Below the pieces are notes generated by a model that saw nothing but the letters and a program-made list of their open reading frames with translations, made no database searches and was not told the origin of the DNA. A program made the position numbers and the translations under genes. Below, one piece after another: positions 1-8,596 of a stretch of DNA of 59,859 bases; positions within the stretch are counted from its first letter, which is position 1, and each line of letters begins with the position of its first letter. The DNA is from Lentisphaerota bacterium. Its GTDB lineage: Bacteria; Verrucomicrobiota; Lentisphaeria; Victivallales; Victivallaceae. The stretch covers positions 1-59,859 of the forward strand of contig SUWF01000018.1 in the NCBI GenBank assembly GCA_015061575.1, written 5' to 3'.

Positions 1-194
1 TTTGCACCAAGTCCGAAAGCCGGATGCTCAAGTATCGCAACTTCGGCAAAAAATCGCTCGACGAAATCAAAGAAAAAATCGACAAACTCGGTCTGAGCCT
101 CGGCATGACCTTCAGCGATACGCTTCTGGCTGCGCTGGAACTTGAATCCGCCAAGGTCCGTCTGGAACCCGAGGAAGAGCAGGAGGAAAAGTAA
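1..194 (+). CDS. rpoA: RNA polymerase alpha subunit, C-terminal fragment
   Basis: The window opens inside this gene; the readable frame starts at base 3 and ends with TAA at 192-194. The visible residues are the end of the alpha C-terminal domain, including [19 protein letters not shown] followed by LGLSLGM, the classic helix-hairpin-helix end of alpha-CTD. This domain contacts UP elements and activators. After it comes a short acidic tail rich in Glu. The stop codon is 1 nt before the rplQ start, the usual rpoA-rplQ order at the end of a ribosomal protein operon. Only the 5' truncation by the window edge is odd. Confidence 0.95.
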   Translation, partial: CTKSESRMLKYRNFGKKSLDEIKEKIDKLGLSLGMTFSDTLLAALELESAKVRLEPEEEQEEK

Positions 195-195
195 A

Positions 196-585
196 ATGCG
201 TCATCGCGTTCATACGTTCAAGGTCGGTCGTACTGGAGCCCATCGCCGCGCCATGCTGGCGAACATGGTTTGCAGCCTGATCGAACACGGCCAGATCACC
301 ACTTCGCTGGTCAAGGCCCGTGAAGCCCGCCGTGTTGCGGAAAAAATGGTCACTCTGGGCAAAAAAGGTGATTTGCATCACCGTCGTCTGGCGATCAGCA
401 CGCTGCGCAAGCCGGATATGGTTGCCAAGCTGTTTGCCGAAATCGCTCCGGCCTACGCTGGCCGTCAGGGCGGTTACACCAGCATCATCAAGCTGGGCAA
501 GCGTCGTGGCGATGCTTGCGAAATGTGCATTCTGAAGTTTGTCGCGGCTGCGGCCCCGGCGGCTGAAGAAGCCAAAGCTGAATAA
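196..585 (+). CDS. rplQ: 50S ribosomal protein L17
   Basis: A 129-aa protein starting MRHRVHTFKVGRTGAHRRAM, the conserved L17 N-terminus, with the conserved GGYTSIIKLGKRRGDACEM segment near residues 94-112. It binds 23S rRNA in the large subunit. The ATG at 196 is chosen over an upstream in-frame start because it matches the family N-terminus and follows an AGGAGG-like site (182-188) inside the end of rpoA. The C-terminal Ala/Glu-rich tail is a common variable extension. It is co-transcribed with rpoA and followed by a strong terminator. Confidence 0.97.
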   Translation: MRHRVHTFKVGRTGAHRRAMLANMVCSLIEHGQITTSLVKAREARRVAEKMVTLGKKGDLHHRRLAISTLRKPDMVAKLFAEIAPAYAGRQGGYTSIIKLGKRRGDACEMCILKFVAAAAPAAEEAKAE

Positions 586-607
586 GCTGCAAGCTTAATT
601 GGCATCA

Positions 608-646
608 ACAGACTGTTGTCGTAAAAAGACAGCAGTCTGTTTTTTT
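608..646 (+). terminator. Rho-independent terminator of the rpoA-rplQ operon
   Basis: A 13-bp stem (608-620 with 628-640, one G-U pair) with a GTAAAAA loop, followed directly by seven or more T residues. It lies 22 nt after the rplQ stop. Confidence 0.93.
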
Positions 647-661
647 GTCCTGAAAGAGGAT

Positions 662-692
662 AAAAAAAGTGACGGAAAAGCCCGTCACTTTT
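662..692 (-). terminator. Terminator of the minus-strand sugar operon
   Basis: An 11-bp perfect stem (665-675 with 682-692) with a short loop, ending in a T run when read on the minus strand (A run at 662-668). It ends the transcript that carries the epimerase gene and abuts the opposing rplQ terminator. Confidence 0.88.
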
Positions 693-721
693 CCGTCACT
701 TTATATTTTATTGAAGATCAA

Positions 722-1483
722 TTACTTGACAAAGTTTTTCACCAGGTAATCAAAGCTGTCTTTCAGCGATTCAAATTGATCCTTGTGGCAGGTATCCTGT
801 TCGATGATGAACCATTCCACGCCGCCGGCTTCGGCTGCGGGGAGGATTTCGTTCCAATTCAAATTGCCATCGCCGATCGGCACCATGATGGAGTTGCGCG
901 GATAGAGCACACCAAAATCCTTCAGGTGGAAAATTTCCTGGCGACCGGCATATTTTTTGACGTAATCCACCGGATTGCAGCCGCCCATCTGCACCCAGTA
1001 GGTGTCGATTTCGGCCTTCAGATGGGGAGCATTGGCGTAGATGATATCCAGAATACGTTCGCCATTGATCTTGCGGAATTCGTGGTTGTGGTTGTGGTAG
1101 CTCAGGACTTTACCGGCGGCAGCCATTTTGACTGCAGCGGCTTCCAGATTTTCTGCCAGTTCGATAACTGCATCATAGTCGACGACCTGCCATTCAAAAG
1201 GACAGGGGAATGCGGTGTGTTTGCAGTTGTAGAGGTTCAATTTTTCGATCAGCGCATCGGTGTTGCCCATGATCATATCGCCGCTGTCATGAGTGGCGCA
1301 GATGACCAGCCCGTTGAGGTCGGCATACTTTTTGATGTCCGCCGGATTGGCGGAGGTGCCGGAGATTTGCACGGCTTCAAAACCGATTTCACGCAGTTTG
1401 GCAAAAGCCCGGTCGATGCTGCTGGCGGTGTGCAGAAAATCACGCAAGGTGAAGCACTGGGCGGCGATTTGAGATTTTTTCAT
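722..1483 (-). CDS. Sugar phosphate isomerase/epimerase (xylose-isomerase-like TIM barrel)
   Basis: A 253-aa cytoplasmic protein of the AP endonuclease 2 / xylose-isomerase-like TIM barrel family. Visible motifs are the metal and substrate segments SYHNHNHEF (about residue 128), EIDTYWVQMGG (about 158) and HLKDF (about 187), and a terminal acid in WFIIEQD. Members epimerise or isomerise sugars and inositols using a divalent metal. The start at 1483 follows a GGAGAG site. It lies 11 nt downstream of the Gfo/Idh/MocA gene in the same operon, a frequent pairing in oxidation/epimerisation of sugars. The exact substrate cannot be read from the sequence. Confidence 0.85.
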   Translation of the reverse strand: MKKSQIAAQCFTLRDFLHTASSIDRAFAKLREIGFEAVQISGTSANPADIKKYADLNGLVICATHDSGDMIMGNTDALIEKLNLYNCKHTAFPCPFEWQVVDYDAVIELAENLEAAAVKMAAAGKVLSYHNHNHEFRKINGERILDIIYANAPHLKAEIDTYWVQMGGCNPVDYVKKYAGRQEIFHLKDFGVLYPRNSIMVPIGDGNLNWNEILPAAEAGGVEWFIIEQDTCHKDQFESLKDSFDYLVKNFVK

Positions 1484-1494
1484 TTTTTCTCTCC

Positions 1495-2547
1495 TTATTT
1501 ATTGTAAAATGGTGATTGGGATTTAACGATGTCACATATTTCCACTACAGCCAGCGCCTGTTCCAGCTTGATGGGGTACTCTTTGCCTTCAAGGATGGTT
1601 TCGGCCACAAAGCGGTAGCAGGAGTTCATATCGACTTTGAATTTCGGCTCGGTCATGACCGTGATGCGCCGCCACGGGATCGAGGCGTTATCGGCAAAAA
1701 CAAAACCGTTGGGATGGCCGGTGTTGACCGGGTAGGGTTTGAGTTCGTAATCCGGTTCGATGTAGCGCATTTTTATATCGTGTTCGTCCGGACTCTGCAA
1801 GGCGCCCCGGGTGCCGTAAACTTCATAAACGTTGCTGGGGAGGGCATTGCCGCCGTAAATTTCAATATCCACAGTCAGGCCGTCTTTGCCTTTCATGATG
1901 ATTTTTACGCTGTCTTCGGCATCGCCCTGGGCGGCGAGGAGTTTAAGTTCGCTCCAAACCGATTCCACTTCGTAGTTCAAAAACTGCAATGCGTGGTCGA
2001 TCAGGTGCGGCCCCCAGTTATTGAGCTGGCCGCCGTTGTTGGCCAGCAGCGTCTGCCAGTCGTCACGACGGCTGAAACCGTTGCGGCAGAGCTTGATAGT
2101 GTGGACTTTGCCCAGAATGCCCGAGGCGATGATCTCCCGCACATGCTGGAAAGCCGGTTCAAAGCGGCGGTTCTGGCGGATGAACATTTTGCCGGGGAAT
2201 TTTTTATCCAGTTCCACGAGTTCTTCGGCTTCGGCCCGGCTGGCGGCGATGGGTTTTTCCACCAGCACAAAGAAGCCGGCTTCCAGCGCCTGGCGGGTGT
2301 GGCGGATGTGGTCACGCGAATAGGTGGCCACGGCGACCAGATCGATATTTTTGTCGGTCAGGAACTTTTCCGGATCGCTGTAATATGGCACGTTGAATTT
2401 TTTGCCGACCTCTTCGGCCCGGGCAGCGTCGATGTCGCAGACGGCAATAACTTCGAGTTTATCTTTGTTGGCTTCGATTTCCCGGGTGTGCATATTGTGT
2501 CCGGCCCGGCCGAGTCCCCAGATACCTACTTTAACTTTTTTGTCCAT
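1495..2547 (-). CDS. Gfo/Idh/MocA family NAD(P)-dependent oxidoreductase
   Basis: A 350-aa protein. The N-terminal Rossmann fold shows GIWGLGRAGHNMH (about residues 8-20, an atypical GxGxxG), then DLVAVATYSRDH and the conserved VEKPIAAS (about 96), where the Lys is catalytic in the family. WGPHLIDHALQFL near residue 180 matches the G-G-x-x-x-D-x-H-x-x-D catalytic region. These enzymes oxidise or reduce sugars, inositols or their derivatives. It is the first gene of a two-gene minus-strand operon with the epimerase and is divergent from an AraC regulator at 2674, the likely local controller. Confidence 0.88.
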   Translation of the reverse strand: MDKKVKVGIWGLGRAGHNMHTREIEANKDKLEVIAVCDIDAARAEEVGKKFNVPYYSDPEKFLTDKNIDLVAVATYSRDHIRHTRQALEAGFFVLVEKPIAASRAEAEELVELDKKFPGKMFIRQNRRFEPAFQHVREIIASGILGKVHTIKLCRNGFSRRDDWQTLLANNGGQLNNWGPHLIDHALQFLNYEVESVWSELKLLAAQGDAEDSVKIIMKGKDGLTVDIEIYGGNALPSNVYEVYGTRGALQSPDEHDIKMRYIEPDYELKPYPVNTGHPNGFVFADNASIPWRRITVMTEPKFKVDMNSCYRFVAETILEGKEYPIKLEQALAVVEICDIVKSQSPFYNK

Positions 2548-2673
2548 ACGGATAAGTCCTTTTTGTTTAAAAACTGGATTTTTTGTTTTTAACGATTTGA
2601 CTTTTCTTTTAGATTATTTATCTTAATATAAACCATTTTTCCGTTTTATCAAATAGATTTTTTACGCTAAAAC

Positions 2674-3513
2674 ATGGATTTTATGAGCATAGATTATTTT
2701 TCCGATCTGCGATTTGTCTGTCATGGCGAAATCAGCCGCACTTCCGGCGTGACAGTCCGGCATGATTTCAGTTACTGGGGTATTCAGTTTTGCCGCCGGG
2801 GCAAATTTACCTTGCGCATCGGGCGGAACCGGAGTGAATCGGCCGATGACGGCTGTGTATTTGTCACTTTTCCCGGGCAGAGTTTTTATTACGGAGCCGC
2901 CGCAGAGAATGAGGAGATCGAAAACAAGATCTTCATCTGTTTTGAGGGGGAACGGGTGCAGCGCTATTTGCAGGGGAATTTGCTGCAGGAGCGAACGCTT
3001 CAGGCGTTGCTGACCCTCTCGGACCCGGATCGTTTTATGCGCAAGATGCGTTTTATCCGTACCTTGCTGATGCTGCCCAAGTCGCCGGAAAACCACGCCC
3101 GGGCGGTGTTGGCTCTGGAGCAGCTGCTGCTGACGATGAAAACCGATGCCGGAGGATCCGGCAAGCGGCGCAGCGATGCCCGGCGCGATGCGTTTGACGA
3201 ATTGACTGCCCGGATCGGGGCGGCGCCGGAACTGCCGTGGGATTTTGAAAAAGAATCCCGGAAACTTTCAGTAAGTTACGCCCATTTCCGGCGTTTGTTT
3301 GAGCAATTTTATCAGCTGCCGCCGGGGGCGTTTCTGCTTTCGGCGCGGCTGGAAAAGGCAGCGGCTTTGCTGAGCAGCACGACCTTGATGGTGCAGGAAG
3401 TTGCCCATGAATGCGGATTTGAAGATGAATTTTACTTTTCAAGGATCTTCAAAAAATACCACCAGATATCGCCCAAGCTTTATCGTCAGAATACTGCCAG
3501 ACATCAGCGGTAA
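2674..3513 (+). CDS. AraC family transcriptional regulator
   Basis: A 279-aa protein with an N-terminal cupin-like ligand-binding half and a C-terminal double helix-turn-helix. The second HTH shows VAHECGFEDEFYFSRIFKKY followed by SPKLYR, the AraC signature. It is transcribed divergently from the Gfo/Idh/MocA-epimerase operon across an AT-rich 126-bp gap, which suggests it senses a sugar and controls that operon. The start chosen is the ATG at 2674; MSIDYF at 2683 is an alternative. No strong Shine-Dalgarno site is visible. Confidence 0.85.
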   Translation: MDFMSIDYFSDLRFVCHGEISRTSGVTVRHDFSYWGIQFCRRGKFTLRIGRNRSESADDGCVFVTFPGQSFYYGAAAENEEIENKIFICFEGERVQRYLQGNLLQERTLQALLTLSDPDRFMRKMRFIRTLLMLPKSPENHARAVLALEQLLLTMKTDAGGSGKRRSDARRDAFDELTARIGAAPELPWDFEKESRKLSVSYAHFRRLFEQFYQLPPGAFLLSARLEKAAALLSSTTLMVQEVAHECGFEDEFYFSRIFKKYHQISPKLYRQNTARHQR

Positions 3514-3535
3514 AAAATTCCAAACATTTGACTGT

Positions 3536-3642
3536 CTGCCGGGTAAACGCTGAAAAACCACCTTATTTATACCCGGGGGGAGCTGCGGCGGGGCTGGTTT
3601 GCTCCCGGGAGTTTGGCATCCGGCAGGTTTTTTGTGGTTTTT
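3536..3642 (+). other. Structured intergenic region with crossing inverted repeats
   Basis: The gap 3514-3731 holds no gene. It contains CTGCCGG (3536-3542) pairing with CCGGCAG (3620-3626) and AAAAACCAC (3553-3561) pairing with GTGGTTTTT (3634-3642). The two pairings cross, as in a pseudoknot. CCGGGTA/TACCCGG and GGGAGC/GCTCCC pairings lie inside. It may act as the terminator of the AraC gene or the leader of the esterase gene. The function is inferred only. Confidence 0.4.
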
Positions 3643-3731
3643 TCTGCTTTTATGCCTTGATTTTATTGGTGCGGTAATGTAAATTACTCTTTTAATAAAG
3701 AAGAGTCTTTTTTACGTTAAGGGTGTATGAT

Positions 3732-5591
3732 ATGGATTTGAAGCTGACTTTGCAGAATGGTGCTGTTTTACAGCGGAATCAAGATAATGTTTCTGAACAT
3801 GATTTCAGCGGCAGCTGCAGTTCGACCGGCAAGGTTTTTCTGACGGTAACTGCCGATAGAGCAGTTTGTCCGGGATTTGACCGCATCGAATGCGGATTTG
3901 CTGCCCGCAAGCGGCTGCAGGGAACTGTAAGGGGATTGCCGGTCGGAGGACCCTATACGCTGACTTTGCAGATCGGCAGCAGCGGCGAAAAAGCGGTTTT
4001 CAAAGATATCTATGTGGGTGATTTGTGGCTGCTGGCCGGACAGTCCAATATGGCCGACAGCGGTTTTATGCCCTCGCTGTGTCAGCAGCGTCCGGAAGTC
4101 CGGGCATTTTATATGCAGAATGTTTGGGGTATAGCGCAGGATCCGCTGCACGATGTAATTCATGCCGCTGCGCCGGTGCATGGCGGAAATCCCAACAATC
4201 CGCCGGTCAAGCGGCTGCGGGGTACCGGCCCCGGATTGCCGTTCGGTCTTGCCATGTATGAAGCTACCGGGGTACCGCAGGGATTGATCGCTTGTGCGCA
4301 CGGCGGAACGTCGCTTGCGCAGTGGGATCCGGCGCTGAAAAAACAGGGCGGAAACTCGCTCTACGGCGCGTTGTACGAACGTTTGCAGAATCTGGGCGGC
4401 CGGGTGGCCGGGGTACTGTGGTATCAGGGATGCAACGAAACCGGTACGCTGGAAAAAAGCCAGGCTTGCGAAAGTACCACCCGGAAGCTTTTTGCTGCTT
4501 TGCGCCGGGATTGCCGCAACCGCAATCTGCCGATCGTTTTTGCGCAGCTGGGTTCCTACATAGCCAATGCGGATGCCGATGCGGAACTTTCCCGCCGCTG
4601 GATCATCGTGCGCCACGGCCAGTATATGCTGGGGCAGAAGCTGAAAAATACTGCGTGTGTGCCGACGATCGATTTGGAACTTGATGATGCCATCCATTTG
4701 AGCAATCACGCCGTGCCGGTATTGGGTCGGCGCATGGCGCAGGCGATGCTGAGTCTGACCGGTCAGGGCGAAAAACTGCCGCCGATCACGGTGGGCCGCA
4801 GCCGTTGTTTCTGCAATAAATTGACCAATTGCGCCCGGATCGAACTTACTTTCAACAATGTTTGCGGCCAGCTGCAGGCCAGTTCGCTGCCCTGTGGTTT
4901 TGGGGTGGTGGATAAAGATGGCCGCTGGGTTTGCGAAGCGATCAATGTCCGTTTGGACGGCAACCGGGTGATCATCAATACAGTCATACCGTACTGGGAG
5001 TTTGCGGATAACTGCCGGATCGTTTACGGCGGATCGCTGCAGCCTCATGCCAATATAACTGACGGTGCGGGCCGCAGTCTGCCCTGCTTTATGCTGGATA
5101 TCAAGAACGAAAATCCCAATATTTCGCCCATGCTGTCGCAGGCATTGGTCAGCGAAGCGATCTTTGGCGATGACTCGTTTGAAGCGTTGAAGCTGCCGCA
5201 GAATATGGATCAACTTAACTTTAAGCCGGCGGAATTTGTGACGTTCTATCTCAAGTGTCCCCGGGAAGCTGGCGAGTTGGATTCCCGCAGCAAGCTTTAT
5301 TGTTACAAGTTCCGGGCCCGGGCTGTGGAGGATATGCAAGTAAAGATGCTGCTGGGAGCGGATGCGGCGTTTCTGGTCTTTTGCGATGGAACGCAGATCA
5401 TGCGTCAATATGCCAGCAATCCGGTCATTCCCGATGAATTTGAGCAGGAATTGTTTTTGAGTGCCGGAGAACACGAATTTGTGATAGTATTTTCGTCCAA
5501 CTCCGGTCACGGCTGGGGAGTGTGCTGCCGGTTCAGCCGGATCGGCGCACTGATCTATCCGGAAGTTATCGATGTGGACAAGTGGCAGTAA
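3732..5591 (+). CDS. SASA-type (sialate O-acetylesterase-like) SGNH carbohydrate esterase
   Basis: A 619-aa protein. The nucleophile block LLAGQSNM (about residues 101-108) is the SASA/DUF303 family signature (SGNH fold), and DDAIHLSNHA (about 318) holds a candidate Asp-x-x-His pair. The family removes acetyl groups from sialic acids or plant polysaccharides. The C-terminal 200 residues are a beta-rich extension of unknown role. The ATG at 3732 is preferred over an upstream GTG because AAGGG lies 8 nt before it. No clear signal peptide is visible, so cytoplasmic action is possible. Neighbouring sugar genes suggest glycan use. Confidence 0.82.
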   Translation: MDLKLTLQNGAVLQRNQDNVSEHDFSGSCSSTGKVFLTVTADRAVCPGFDRIECGFAARKRLQGTVRGLPVGGPYTLTLQIGSSGEKAVFKDIYVGDLWLLAGQSNMADSGFMPSLCQQRPEVRAFYMQNVWGIAQDPLHDVIHAAAPVHGGNPNNPPVKRLRGTGPGLPFGLAMYEATGVPQGLIACAHGGTSLAQWDPALKKQGGNSLYGALYERLQNLGGRVAGVLWYQGCNETGTLEKSQACESTTRKLFAALRRDCRNRNLPIVFAQLGSYIANADADAELSRRWIIVRHGQYMLGQKLKNTACVPTIDLELDDAIHLSNHAVPVLGRRMAQAMLSLTGQGEKLPPITVGRSRCFCNKLTNCARIELTFNNVCGQLQASSLPCGFGVVDKDGRWVCEAINVRLDGNRVIINTVIPYWEFADNCRIVYGGSLQPHANITDGAGRSLPCFMLDIKNENPNISPMLSQALVSEAIFGDDSFEALKLPQNMDQLNFKPAEFVTFYLKCPREAGELDSRSKLYCYKFRARAVEDMQVKMLLGADAAFLVFCDGTQIMRQYASNPVIPDEFEQELFLSAGEHEFVIVFSSNSGHGWGVCCRFSRIGALIYPEVIDVDKWQ

Positions 5592-5624
5592 AAATATAAA
5601 AACTCAAACAAGGAGATGTTGATT

Positions 5625-6485
5625 ATGTCAAGTGAAAAAAAACGTTTGATCGTCAAAATCATTTTGCTTCTGGTCATTGCAGTGGTCGCCCTGATCGGTG
5701 TGGCATTATGGCAGCTTGACCGGATCGTGGAAACTTCCACCCGCACTATCGGCAGCATGGTCACCGGTACCGAAGTCGATGTCAAGAGTGTATCAGTCAA
5801 ACCGCTGGCCGGACAGGTCAGGATCAGCGGCTTTACGGTAGGCAATCCGGCGGGATTCCACAATCCCCATGCGATCAAAGTCGGGAATTTCCAGATCGCT
5901 ATGAAGATCGGCAGTATTTTTTCGGACAAGCTGGAAATCGACTATCTGGAGCTTTCCGGCGTGGCGGTGGACTTTGAATACACTTTTTCGCAAGGCAGCA
6001 ACTTGGATGTGCTGCTGAAAAATGTGGAAAAAAATACCGGCGCAGATAAGAAAAAAGCCGCCGCTGAAGAAAAAGCTCCGGCCGAACCGGCAAAGGAAAA
6101 AGCTCCGGCTAAAAAGGTGGTTATCCGCAAGCTGGTCTTCAAAGATTCGCTGGTATCGGTTTCTTCCGGAGCGGTCAGAACTTCTTTGAAAGTGCCGCTG
6201 CTGCCTATTGAAATGAGCAATGTCGGCGAAAATACCGACCTGGCCGGTGCCGTGTCGGACGTGTTGACCAGATTGCTTACGGAAGTACTTAAAGTTGTGG
6301 ATGTCAAACAGCTCGGCAAGTCGCTTTCGGACGTGGGCGAAAGTGTCCTCAAGGGTATCGACAAGAGTACCGAGGCCATCGGTGCCGGCGTGGTTTCGGC
6401 CGGAGATTCCGCCGGTAACGCCGTGCAGGATACACTGCAGAAATCTAAAAATATGATCAAAGCTTTGCCCGGACTGGGCAGATAA
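5625..6485 (+). CDS. AsmA-like membrane-anchored protein
   Basis: A 286-aa protein with one N-terminal transmembrane segment (about residues 9-27, LIVKIILLLVIAVVALIGVA) followed by an AsmA-like start (VDVKSVSVKPLAGQVRISGF, then NPAGF). A low-complexity Lys/Ala/Glu/Pro linker lies at about 136-164, and there is an alpha-helical tail. AsmA-type proteins sit in the envelope and are linked to lipid transport between membranes. The start at 5625 has AAGGAG 9 nt upstream. It lies 33 nt after the esterase gene, so it may be co-transcribed with it. Confidence 0.7.
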   Translation: MSSEKKRLIVKIILLLVIAVVALIGVALWQLDRIVETSTRTIGSMVTGTEVDVKSVSVKPLAGQVRISGFTVGNPAGFHNPHAIKVGNFQIAMKIGSIFSDKLEIDYLELSGVAVDFEYTFSQGSNLDVLLKNVEKNTGADKKKAAAEEKAPAEPAKEKAPAKKVVIRKLVFKDSLVSVSSGAVRTSLKVPLLPIEMSNVGENTDLAGAVSDVLTRLLTEVLKVVDVKQLGKSLSDVGESVLKGIDKSTEAIGAGVVSAGDSAGNAVQDTLQKSKNMIKALPGLGR

Positions 6486-6561
6486 TTATAAACTCAAAGC
6501 AGGATGACCAGAAGTTTTTGGCAAGTCACCCTGCCCAACTCATAGAAAGTGTTTTGATAAA

Positions 6562-7368
6562 ATGGAAAAAACCCGGGTTTGTGTAATCGGTGCCGCCGGA
6601 CGGATGGGCCGTCGGCTGGTCGCCCTGATTGTTGAAAGTGAAGATTTGGTGCTTTCCGGAGCGGTGGAAGCTCCCGGCAATCCGACCATCGGTACCGATG
6701 CCGGTGCGCTGGCCGGAGTTAGCTGCGCCAACGTAAAAATCAGTGATGATCTGGATGCGGCGCTGGCCAATTCTGATGCGGTGATCAACTTCAGCACCGC
6801 CGGTGTGGTCGAAGCTACCCGCAAGGCCATGCAGCAGAACTGCAGTGCGGTCATCGGCACAACTGCGCTGCCGGATGCCGACAAGGCGGCTTTGGCGGAA
6901 ATGGCCAAGACCGGCCGGATCGTTTTTGCGCCCAACTACAGCGTGGGAGTGAATTTGCTCTTTCACCTGACCGATATGGTTTCCCGGCTGCTGAGCGACT
7001 ACGATTGCGAAATCGTGGAAATGCACCACAATCAGAAGAAAGATGCCCCCAGCGGCACCGCTGAACGTTTGGGCGAAATCGCCGCCGCCGCCCGGGAACA
7101 GCTTTATAAAGACGTTATCCGCCACGGCCGGGAAGGCGTGGTCGGCGCCCGGACCAAAACCGAAATCGGTATGCACGCCCTGCGCGGCGGCGATGTGGTC
7201 GGCGATCACACCGTGATCTTTGCCACCGGCGGCGAACGCGTTGAACTTACGCACAAGGCCTCCAGCCGTGATACCTTTGCCAAAGGGGCATTGCGGGCAG
7301 TGCGCTTTTTGCGTGATGCCGCTCCCGGACGCATTTATGATATGCAGGATGTGCTGGGATTGCGCTGA
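6562..7368 (+). CDS. dapB: 4-hydroxy-tetrahydrodipicolinate reductase
   Basis: A 268-aa enzyme of lysine and diaminopimelate synthesis in the cytoplasm. It reduces the product of DapA with NAD(P)H. The N-terminal dinucleotide motif is VIGAAGRMGRR (about residues 7-17), the catalytic block is EMHHNQKKDAPSGTA (about 154-168), and FAPNYSVGVN is also conserved. The length is standard. It is first in a same-strand run with lpxB and a lipoprotein gene. The ATG at 6562 fits the family N-terminus, although the ribosome site is weak. Confidence 0.96.
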   Translation: MEKTRVCVIGAAGRMGRRLVALIVESEDLVLSGAVEAPGNPTIGTDAGALAGVSCANVKISDDLDAALANSDAVINFSTAGVVEATRKAMQQNCSAVIGTTALPDADKAALAEMAKTGRIVFAPNYSVGVNLLFHLTDMVSRLLSDYDCEIVEMHHNQKKDAPSGTAERLGEIAAAAREQLYKDVIRHGREGVVGARTKTEIGMHALRGGDVVGDHTVIFATGGERVELTHKASSRDTFAKGALRAVRFLRDAAPGRIYDMQDVLGLR

Positions 7369-7400
7369 ATTTAAGCAGGCAGTAAGAAAGAACCGTTTTT

Positions 7401-8567
7401 ATGCGTAAGATCTGGATCATGGCCGGAGAAGCTTCCGGCGATATATACGGTGCAGCCCTGGCCGGGGATTTGCGTAAGCAGGGAGCCGCCGCCGGTGTGG
7501 AAGTGGAAATCGGCGGCATGGGCGGCCCGGCAATGGCAGCGGCCGGAGTCAAACGGACAGTGGACTCTTCCGAACTGGGTGTGGTGGGCTTTTTGGAGAT
7601 CATCAAGCACATTTTCACCTTTATCGGGGTCTATTGGCGTTTGATCAAAGCGCTCAAACAGGAGCGGCCCGATGCGGTGATCCTGATCGATTATCCGACT
7701 TTCAACATGCTCTTCGGCCGCCAGGCCCGCAAGCTGGGGATCCCGGTGATCTGGTACGTCAGTCCGCACGTTTGGGTGTGGGGCAAACGCCGGATACCCA
7801 AGCTGGCCAGACTCTGCTGCAAGATGCTGGTGATCTTTCCGTTTGAAACCGAAGTCTATGCCGCCAGCAAGCTTAATACTGAATTTGTGGGCCATCCGCT
7901 GCTGGATATGGTCGATCGCCGCCGGGATCCGGCTATTGAGCGGGATCCGGATTTGGTGGCATTGCTGCCGGGCAGCCGCTCCGGCGAAATCGACCGGCTG
8001 CTCAAACCCATGCTGCAGACGGCGTATGAATTGAGCAAACGGCATCCGGAATTGCGTTTTGTGATCACTACACCCCGGGAAAAAGTGGCGCTGCGCTGCA
8101 ATAATATCTTGCAGAAATTCCGCCGGAAGCATCCCGATCTGCCCGATATACCCATTGAAGTCGGAAAAACAGCCTACTATCAGCAGGCCGCCGGTACCGG
8201 TTTGGCCGCTTCGGGAACGGTCACGGTGGAGTCTGCTATTGCCGGATTGCCGCTGGCGGTGATCTACCGGGTCAATTGGCTTTCGCTCTTGATCGCTGCG
8301 CTTTTGGTCAAATTGTACCGCAACTCCTTTGTCATGCCCAATATCATTGCCAACAAAAAGGTTTACGAAGAGTTTCTGCAGCACCAGGTCGTGCCCCGCA
8401 ATCTGGTTCCGGCGCTGGAGCGGATCCTGCCGGATGGTTCACAGCGGAACCGGGTCGTGGAAGATATGCTTTTGGTGCGCAAACTGTTGGGCGACGACGG
8501 CTCGCAGCGCCAGAGTGCCAGCGCAAAGGCCGCCGCAGCGGTATGGAAAACTCTGTACGATAAATAA
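7401..8567 (+). CDS. lpxB: Lipid-A-disaccharide synthase
   Basis: A 388-aa GT19 glycosyltransferase that joins UDP-2,3-diacylglucosamine and lipid X on the inner membrane face, making the lipid A disaccharide. Visible are the N-terminal MAGEASGDIYGAALAGDL, VIWYVSPHVWVWGKRR (about 117-132), LLPGSRSGEI, and the C-terminal SGTVTVESAIAGLP with MPNIIA. This marks the host as a Gram-negative bacterium. It lies 32 nt after dapB and is probably co-transcribed. Confidence 0.96.
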   Translation: MRKIWIMAGEASGDIYGAALAGDLRKQGAAAGVEVEIGGMGGPAMAAAGVKRTVDSSELGVVGFLEIIKHIFTFIGVYWRLIKALKQERPDAVILIDYPTFNMLFGRQARKLGIPVIWYVSPHVWVWGKRRIPKLARLCCKMLVIFPFETEVYAASKLNTEFVGHPLLDMVDRRRDPAIERDPDLVALLPGSRSGEIDRLLKPMLQTAYELSKRHPELRFVITTPREKVALRCNNILQKFRRKHPDLPDIPIEVGKTAYYQQAAGTGLAASGTVTVESAIAGLPLAVIYRVNWLSLLIAALLVKLYRNSFVMPNIIANKKVYEEFLQHQVVPRNLVPALERILPDGSQRNRVVEDMLLVRKLLGDDGSQRQSASAKAAAAVWKTLYDK

Positions 8568-8596
8568 TTGCATAAGAAGTTAAAATAGGGAACGTT

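Noticed and set aside
599..1507. 302-codon plus-strand frame opposite the epimerase gene
   Set aside because: It is the antisense shadow of a gene with clear TIM-barrel motifs and crosses two terminators.
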